20,932 nucleotides of DNA from a virus. Each line of letters begins with the position of its first letter. Positions within the stretch are counted from its first letter, which is position 1. Where the stretch lies: the IMG/VR virus record IMGVR_UViG_3300025168_000836, positions 1 through 20,932 of that record. One strand, 5' to 3'. Under the pieces are notes generated by a model. The model did no database searches. It was not told the origin of the DNA and saw only the letters and a list, made by a program, of their open reading frames with translations. Positions 15,707 to 20,932 of this stretch are shown piece after piece. Position numbers and translations under genes: made by a program.

Positions 15707-16856
15707 ATTTTTTATTTTTCATTTTGAACTTAAAAGAAGCAGAATCATCGCCTAACACTCTCATTTTAATACCTCCAGTCTGGCCTTCCCCATGAGAGGA
15801 TCTAGCTGTCGTGTTGATATTCTTAGCTTTGGCCACACTGTCTTTCAGCGCGTCTGCCTTGCCTTGTTCGTAAAAATGATTAGCAACTGCGTCTGCATTC
15901 ATAGCTGTGTACAAGCTCTTATGGTAACCCTTAGCGTCTGACATAGTATTATCTTCATTCAAAAACTTTTTGATAAAGTTATTTATATCACTTTGAGTTT
16001 CTTTTACTTGACCTGCATCCTTAACATTATATCTAAATCTTTTATCTCCAACGTTGTATTCAAAACCTTTGAACTCGTTATTGAAAACCTGCTCGGTCTT
16101 CTTGTTAAACCTAGACTTCTGTTGTTGAGCTATTTTTTGCGTCTGCTCTGACTCTTTATTGTATCGGTTGAAGAAATCAATTGCTTTCTGCTGCTCACCC
16201 GTGAGCTTGCTTCCAGCTTTAATCTCTTCGTAGTATTTAGACTTTTGCCCGTCTAAGTAGGTCTTGGCCTCGGCAACTTGCTCTTTGAGGGCCAATTTTT
16301 TTCGTTTAATATCTCTTTCGTCATCTATATCTTCGTCGAATGAGAAGTTATCTTCCATCATGAAGTTGATCTCCTCTGAAGTTAGATGAGGTTTAGTTCT
16401 CTTGTAATATTCAAGCATAGCGTCTTGATCATCTAAATCTTTAACATCCCTGTTAAGATTAACGTAATCCTCAAGATCTCCACCAGTTTCATCCATAAAG
16501 TCTAGTAGCTTCTGAACGTTTTCAGGTATAGCTTTACCTGACTCCTCATTGGCGTCAAGCGCTTCTATCACCTCTTCTTCTGTTACTACCTCTTCGTCTG
16601 TTACTTCCTCAAGTGCGGGCGCTTCGTTATCGACGTCCTCTTCTTGTGCAACTTCGTTACTTGTCTCTTCGACATTGGTTTCAACTTCATCTACTGGTTC
16701 TTGCGGTTTACTTAAATCTACTTTAATGACATCTGGGTCATCTTTGCTTTCAAATTTTTCTAGATCAAGCTCTGGTGCCTGCTCTTCTACGGCCTCTACC
16801 TGAGGCTCTTCTTGAGTAACCTCTTCGGTTACCTCTTCGTTTTTTACTTCTTCCAT
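15705..16856 (-). CDS. Predicted capsid scaffolding protein
   Basis: This 383-residue protein opens with about 110 residues dominated by Glu, Asp, Val and Thr (MEEVKNEEVTEEVTQEEPQV), followed by a helical, charged centre (about 130-260: DLDDQDAMLEYYKRTKPHLT, then DDERDIKRKKLALKEQVAEA). The short C-terminus is strongly basic, FKFKMKNKK. A long acidic helical body with a small basic C-terminal tail is typical of scaffolding proteins that bind capsid subunits by charge, and the gene lies between portal and capsid where scaffolds usually sit. I see no serine-protease motif, so there is no sign of a fused prohead protease, and none is encoded elsewhere in the window. The upstream leader is only A and T for 14 bases. 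The role is well supported by position and composition, less by sequence family. Confidence 0.8.
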   Translation of the reverse strand: MEEVKNEEVTEEVTQEEPQVEAVEEQAPELDLEKFESKDDPDVIKVDLSKPQEPVDEVETNVEETSNEVAQEEDVDNEAPALEEVTDEEVVTEEEVIEALDANEESGKAIPENVQKLLDFMDETGGDLEDYVNLNRDVKDLDDQDAMLEYYKRTKPHLTSEEINFMMEDNFSFDEDIDDERDIKRKKLALKEQVAEAKTYLDGQKSKYYEEIKAGSKLTGEQQKAIDFFNRYNKESEQTQKIAQQQKSRFNKKTEQVFNNEFKGFEYNVGDKRFRYNVKDAGQVKETQSDINNFIKKFLNEDNTMSDAKGYHKSLYTAMNADAVANHFYEQGKADALKDSVAKAKNINTTARSSHGEGQTGGIKMRVLGDDSASFKFKMKNKK

Positions 16857-16870
16857 AATATATTATATAA

Positions 16871-19237
16871 TTAATTACCAATTTGTGGGTTAAATCTATC
16901 TAAACCCATTCCGCCTCCTAGTATATCATTACCTGAAGACTCAAACTTTTTACTCGTTTGTTTCATGTTTTCTCGCCTATCTTTACCCTGCTCTTTCATA
17001 CCCTCTACCTTTTCCGTCGATTGACGCTCTTGTGATCTCAACTGTTGGTTAAGCTCGAACTCATAAGCCATTAACTCTTTTTTAAGTCTCACCTCTTCCT
17101 GTAGGTGCGTGAGTTTACTTTGGCTTTTTAGCTGCTCTAGTTGGGAGTCTGTTTGAGCTTTTGCCTGATTTTTTTGTATCTCAGCTTGAGCAGCGGCTTG
17201 TTGAGCTTGCGCATTAGCCTGCGCTTGGGCTTGCATATTCTCTTGTTGGAGTTTTTGATCGCGTTCCTGTTTTTTTCTACGTTTAATCTTCAACAGCTGA
17301 TTAGCGAGTTTTAAATTCCTAACCTCCCTAATATCTATTGCGTCATCTAAATCTATCAACTGCTGAGCTAAAGCAGTTTGTATATTATTTTCTAGTAACT
17401 GCTTCTCCTCTTCGTCTGGTTCTAGCTCTATAAATATACCAAAGTCATATAGATGTAACTCTGCCATCTCTTTGAGAGTAGCTACGTTATGAGCACCTAT
17501 AGCTTGAACAAAAGCATCTGCTGTAGGAGAATACTCCAGTATATCAGATATCCTTAAAGATAAAGCCTCGGCTACCTCAGATGTCAAGAACATTGACCCA
17601 AGCAACACGTGTCTCGTAGCTACGTTAGAATTAGCAGCTGCCATTTTTTGTATACCAACTAAAGACTTAGGATCTGGCATGCTACCGTCTCTAGCTTCAT
17701 TTAATCCAGTTACGTCACGGATCATTTGCAGGTAGTAGTTATATGTCTGTATTAGACTACCAATTTTATTCTGTCCAGCTCCATTAGATATTTGCTGAAT
17801 AGGGATTTTGCCAGGGTTTTGGTCACCATCACTAGTGAAAGATCTACCTATAACACTACCAGTTTGGAAGAACATGTTAAGAGCTTCCTGAGGATTATAG
17901 TTAGTGCCGTTACCTAAATCTACTTCAGCAAGTCCATCAGCGTCGAGGTATACTCCATCGGGTACCATGCGTGACATAACTTGCTGTAACTTGAGATGTG
18001 TTAATTGAATAGTATCAGCAAACCCAGTAATTCTACTTACTATAGATTCAATTCTACCTTGATACATTCTAGGCGCAACCAAAGAGTAGTTCATTTTAAC
18101 TTTGTTAAAATCACTCTTAGACCGCATCATGTTTTCAGCTTTGTTCCACTTAAGTAATTTATCAGTACCTAAAACCATAGCACCTTCAAAAACACACTCA
18201 ACAGCTCTTTGCAGCCTAGAATAACCACCCTCTTTATTTTCAGGTGGATTAAACGCATCTGATTTTTCTATAGCTTTATCTCCTCCGCTACCGGTTTCCT
18301 TAATCTTGTAAACGTCATTTGTATGGGTTCTAAAGTTAAAGTACAATACTTGCACTTTATTTTTATCCATCTCTTGAGTATGCCTACCCGTTCTCCTGCT
18401 ACTTCTAGAGTGTATCTCTTCTAAATCAAACTCTGTTAAGTTGTCAAACTCTCTAGCTAACTCGTTTATAGGTATAGTTTTTACCTCTCCTATGTAATAT
18501 ATATCTTCAAAATACGGTGACTCTGTATGAGAGTAAACGATGTTCGCCGGATCAACATATTCAATGGTGGCACCATCACTCCAGTTAAACCCAGTTTTAA
18601 CACATCCAATACCTAGTACAGTTAAATCATATAGTAATCTACGTCTAGTTAGATCGTATTTATTTCCATCTAATAAAACATTTATAGCTTGCTCTTCAGC
18701 AATCTCTACGGCTTGCTTATAATTAAGCTGCATGTGTAAATCTAACTCCTCTTGTGTGTCTGGTAAATCTTCTTTTTTATTCTCGTATAAATCAACATTG
18801 AATAGTTCCGCTGCTTGATCGTTGTAAACCTTAGCATCCATATCCCTCATTAGGGATTCCATGTACTCAGTTCTTTTGCTTACACCGTATTGATCTTGAG
18901 AGTATGCCTTAACGTTGAACATTCTCTCAGACATACCATTGACTACTATGTCTACAAACTTAGGTATAATAGGTACTGGTTTCCAGTCTAAATTAAGGTA
19001 AGATAAATCACCATTAATAGATAACTCATCTTTATATTTTTGAATAGACTGCTCTCCTCTAGCATACAGTCTTAGATTATGAAACTTCTGTTGAGAAACA
19101 TTATACCTGTTACTATGAGAGTCTTTAAACCACTCTTGCTCAATAGCCCTCGCTACTTTAAGTCCATACTCTGGACTCATTTTCTCTAGGTCAGGAACCG
19201 CTTGAGAAGGGAAATTTACATATACTGACTCAGCCAT
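16871..19237 (-). CDS. Portal protein
   Basis: This 788-residue protein would form the dodecameric portal vertex through which DNA is packaged and which anchors the tail. Residues about 45-110 (QQKFHNLRLYARGEQSIQKY, then PIIPKFVDIVVNGMSERMFN) and about 208-240 (IGCVKTGFNWSDGATIEYVD, PANIVYSH) read as the wing/clip portions. The block MIRDVTGLNEARDGSMPDPK followed by SLVGIQKMAAANSN (near 500-540) is a portal signature I associate with crAss-like and marine Bacteroidota phages. Near 660-750 there is a long Gln/Ala-rich coiled coil (QAQAQANAQAQQAAAQAEIQ), followed by a Lys/Glu helix and a Gly-rich tail, probably the barrel extension projecting into the head. The start codon lies 1 base after the terminase stop, so the two are probably translationally coupled. 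Confidence in the portal call is high. Confidence 0.9.
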   Translation of the reverse strand: MAESVYVNFPSQAVPDLEKMSPEYGLKVARAIEQEWFKDSHSNRYNVSQQKFHNLRLYARGEQSIQKYKDELSINGDLSYLNLDWKPVPIIPKFVDIVVNGMSERMFNVKAYSQDQYGVSKRTEYMESLMRDMDAKVYNDQAAELFNVDLYENKKEDLPDTQEELDLHMQLNYKQAVEIAEEQAINVLLDGNKYDLTRRRLLYDLTVLGIGCVKTGFNWSDGATIEYVDPANIVYSHTESPYFEDIYYIGEVKTIPINELAREFDNLTEFDLEEIHSRSSRRTGRHTQEMDKNKVQVLYFNFRTHTNDVYKIKETGSGGDKAIEKSDAFNPPENKEGGYSRLQRAVECVFEGAMVLGTDKLLKWNKAENMMRSKSDFNKVKMNYSLVAPRMYQGRIESIVSRITGFADTIQLTHLKLQQVMSRMVPDGVYLDADGLAEVDLGNGTNYNPQEALNMFFQTGSVIGRSFTSDGDQNPGKIPIQQISNGAGQNKIGSLIQTYNYYLQMIRDVTGLNEARDGSMPDPKSLVGIQKMAAANSNVATRHVLLGSMFLTSEVAEALSLRISDILEYSPTADAFVQAIGAHNVATLKEMAELHLYDFGIFIELEPDEEEKQLLENNIQTALAQQLIDLDDAIDIREVRNLKLANQLLKIKRRKKQERDQKLQQENMQAQAQANAQAQQAAAQAEIQKNQAKAQTDSQLEQLKSQSKLTHLQEEVRLKKELMAYEFELNQQLRSQERQSTEKVEGMKEQGKDRRENMKQTSKKFESSGNDILGGGMGLDRFNPQIGN

Positions 19238-19238
19238 G

Positions 19239-20932
19239 CTATTTTATTATCTGGGAGTTAAATCCCTTATTGTTGTATTTTGCTATATTCAAATCCAAAG
19301 GTTGTATCTCTACCTTAGCGTTCGGTGCGTATAAGTGTCTGTTGCAAGCCATAATAGCTAAACCAGAACTTATAGACGCGTCGTGCTTTGTTCTTTTATT
19401 TATGTCAAACCTAGCCCAGTCATTTAGTAGTTCATTAAAATAAACAGTACCATAGTTACCTTCACCTAAATGTCCTACGTAACCCTGTATGTACATCTCT
19501 ATAGCTGAGGCGTGAGCTTGTTTAATATCTTCACTTGAGTTTGGTATACCACCCACTTCTTTTTCAGCAACTGATAACTTCTTCCAAGTTTTATCTGGTC
19601 TGTTCATGCTATACCCTCTATAACCTCTTCGGCGCAAATAGTACAGTAATCTTGGTTTGTTGTTCTCTGCTAATAAAGGCATACCGTAAAAAACTAACGC
19701 CATTAACACGTCTTCAAAAAACATCTCTGCGGTTTGGGGTCTTGCTATATACTCTAAGAAAAACGTACTCGAAGGTGCGTCTTCCATAGAAAACTTTGTT
19801 AATCCATGAAGTGATCCTTTTGAACCTTTGCCATCAACAGTACCGCTAATATCATAACTATCACAGCCAAACGCGCCAACATGATCATTCCCTGGGAACT
19901 TAACACCATTTTTTATTATTTGTTTATTTTGTAAGTGAGATGGGGGAACCCAACTAACTTTAAATCTTCCACCTGGATCTGGGTGGAAAACCACCTTAGA
20001 ATCCTTAATACCGTTTACCCAACTAAAACTTCCAGTTGTAGTATGAGCAGCGTGCCTACTACCTTCGTTGTAGTCTATCTGCTCGTATATCTTCATTAAG
20101 TTAAAGATGCTGTTTTTACTTTCATCTCTAAAAGCGTGTTCCGTAGTTCTAGGAAACTGTCGGTAAAACTCGTTTAAAGCATCTTGATCATCTTTTAATC
20201 CTTCAGCTTCATTCTCCCAACTGTCTACAACTCCAATATCTATCAGTTCACCGTCTGGTCCCAGTCGTTCTCCATCACGTGGATTATCAAAGACTGGAAA
20301 TCCGAACTCGTCAATAAATCCTTCATAGTTCCATTCCATAGGGATAAAGAGAGAATACAAGCCAGACTTTGTTTGTCCATTACGATTTCGCTTTGATACG
20401 TCTGAATCATTGTATAACTTTTTAAAATTACTACCTCCCTTATCTAACGCGTTTGAAGTAGATCCCATAAGGCATTTCCCCACGATTCTACTTCCAAGTC
20501 TTAAGCAAGTCTTTGTTACTCGCCAGTTGTTTAATATATTATCAGGTCTCTCCCATTTACCGCTCTCATCATGTACCAGCAGACTTAGCTTTTCACCGTC
20601 ATAGCTGTTATCACCCGTGTTCTTCCAGTCTATCGTTGTATCAAGACCAGCAAGCTCCTCTAGCTTCTCATTACTCTGAATTTTCTTACGAGTAAACTTA
20701 GTAGAAGGTACTCGATATGCTAACTCAGATTTTGGACGGTCCATACCATCCTGTATAGGTTTAAAGAAGAAAGGGTAATTAATTGATATAGGTACCACTT
20801 TATCCGTAAACATTTTCTTCGCATCGGCACCAGACTTAGACAAGATCCCATATCTACTATCACTCGATATAGTGGCTAAGTTAACTGTTTCTGCAGAGGA
20901 CATAAAAGAAAAACCTGAACGACGGTTCTTAA
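19239..20932 (-). CDS. terL: Terminase large subunit, 5' end off window
   Basis: This is the ATPase/nuclease motor that packages DNA through the portal. The frame stays open through the ATG at 20903 to the right edge, so the true start lies outside the window. The nine codons before that ATG read KNRRSGFSF, matching the deviant Walker A of lambda gpA (KSARVGYS), with Lys at the front of the loop. Counting from that ATG: Walker B is LSLLVHDE (D112, E113), the coupling motif GSTS is at 147-150, and the inter-domain motif FPRTTEHAF is at 250-258. The RNase H-like nuclease follows, with D348 (GCDSYD), E413-N414 and D508 (HDAS). All motifs expected of a complete large terminase after Walker A are present and in order. 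Only the N-terminus before Walker A is missing. The stop is 1 base before the portal start. Confidence 0.93.
   Translation of the reverse strand, partial: KNRRSGFSFMSSAETVNLATISSDSRYGILSKSGADAKKMFTDKVVPISINYPFFFKPIQDGMDRPKSELAYRVPSTKFTRKKIQSNEKLEELAGLDTTIDWKNTGDNSYDGEKLSLLVHDESGKWERPDNILNNWRVTKTCLRLGSRIVGKCLMGSTSNALDKGGSNFKKLYNDSDVSKRNRNGQTKSGLYSLFIPMEWNYEGFIDEFGFPVFDNPRDGERLGPDGELIDIGVVDSWENEAEGLKDDQDALNEFYRQFPRTTEHAFRDESKNSIFNLMKIYEQIDYNEGSRHAAHTTTGSFSWVNGIKDSKVVFHPDPGGRFKVSWVPPSHLQNKQIIKNGVKFPGNDHVGAFGCDSYDISGTVDGKGSKGSLHGLTKFSMEDAPSSTFFLEYIARPQTAEMFFEDVLMALVFYGMPLLAENNKPRLLYYLRRRGYRGYSMNRPDKTWKKLSVAEKEVGGIPNSSEDIKQAHASAIEMYIQGYVGHLGEGNYGTVYFNELLNDWARFDINKRTKHDASISSGLAIMACNRHLYAPNAKVEIQPLDLNIAKYNNKGFNSQIIK

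Noticed and set aside
16549-16803. Ser/Thr-rich open frame on the plus strand
   Set aside because: It is the antisense of the acidic Glu/Val-rich scaffold segment; Glu codons read backwards give Ser-rich low complexity. No leader or neighbouring plus-strand gene supports it.
15705-16856. Scaffold-like gene as a prohead protease/scaffold fusion
   Set aside because: I found no serine-protease catalytic pattern; the sequence is acidic helix plus a basic tail.
20901-20903. ATG at 20903 as the true terminase start
   Set aside because: The upstream frame is open and encodes the Walker A loop KNRRSGFSF, so this Met is internal.
1-20932. Defence system, CRISPR array, tRNA, integrase or insertion sequence
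   Set aside because: Scanning both strands showed only structural-module genes and short gaps under 75 bases; no direct-repeat arrays, cloverleaf sequences or transposase signatures were seen.

Overview
The window is the virion-assembly (late) module of a tailed double-stranded DNA phage. Every gene I can support lies on the minus strand, so the biological order runs from the right end of the window to the left. From right to left it reads: large terminase (cut by the right edge), portal, acidic scaffold-like protein, major capsid protein, a conserved protein of unknown role, two ring/adaptor-type proteins, a 1,897-residue protein of the crAss-like 'stabilisation/muzzle' type, a beta-rich fibre-like protein, a 121-residue beta protein, and three internal or ejection-type proteins. 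The last of these runs off the left edge. I see no tape-measure protein, sheath, tube or baseplate gene, so a short-tailed (podovirus-like) virion is the simplest reading. There are no tRNA genes, CRISPR arrays, insertion sequences or host genes.

The likely host is a member of Bacteroidota, probably marine or aquatic. The portal, capsid, ring and muzzle-type proteins carry sequence signatures that I associate with crAss-like phages and related marine flavobacterial podoviruses. The DNA is AT-rich. None of the genes has a clear Shine-Dalgarno sequence; starts are instead preceded by A/T-rich leaders, as is usual in Bacteroidota. The assignment rests on remembered family signatures, not on a database search.

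The genes are packed very tightly, with gaps of 1-4 bases or ATGA overlaps at most junctions, which suggests one or a few long late transcripts. The exceptions are informative. About 72 bases follow the capsid gene and hold a strong hairpin with a U-rich tail. A 58-base gap before the first ring gene (counted to its corrected start) holds a second hairpin of the same design. Another 58-base gap before the internal-protein genes holds a perfect tandem decamer. A perfect tandem 11-mer sits directly in front of the capsid start codon.

The most unusual structure is the pair of hairpins around the gene at 13249-14103. Both have a C(UUCG)G loop, the same inner stem with two adjacent U.G/G.U wobbles, and the same TGGTGA immediately 5'. 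Their outer stems differ in sequence but still pair, which points to selection on RNA structure in the sense transcript. Together with a capsid gene rich in one arginine codon, this suggests that capsid expression is set apart from the downstream tail genes.

Functionally, terminase and portal package DNA into a shell built by scaffold and capsid protein. The two ring proteins and the large muzzle-type protein would build the short tail below the portal. The fibre-like protein may contact the host, and the three proteins at the left end resemble the internal core/ejection cassette of T7-like phages in order and character, though not in recognisable sequence.
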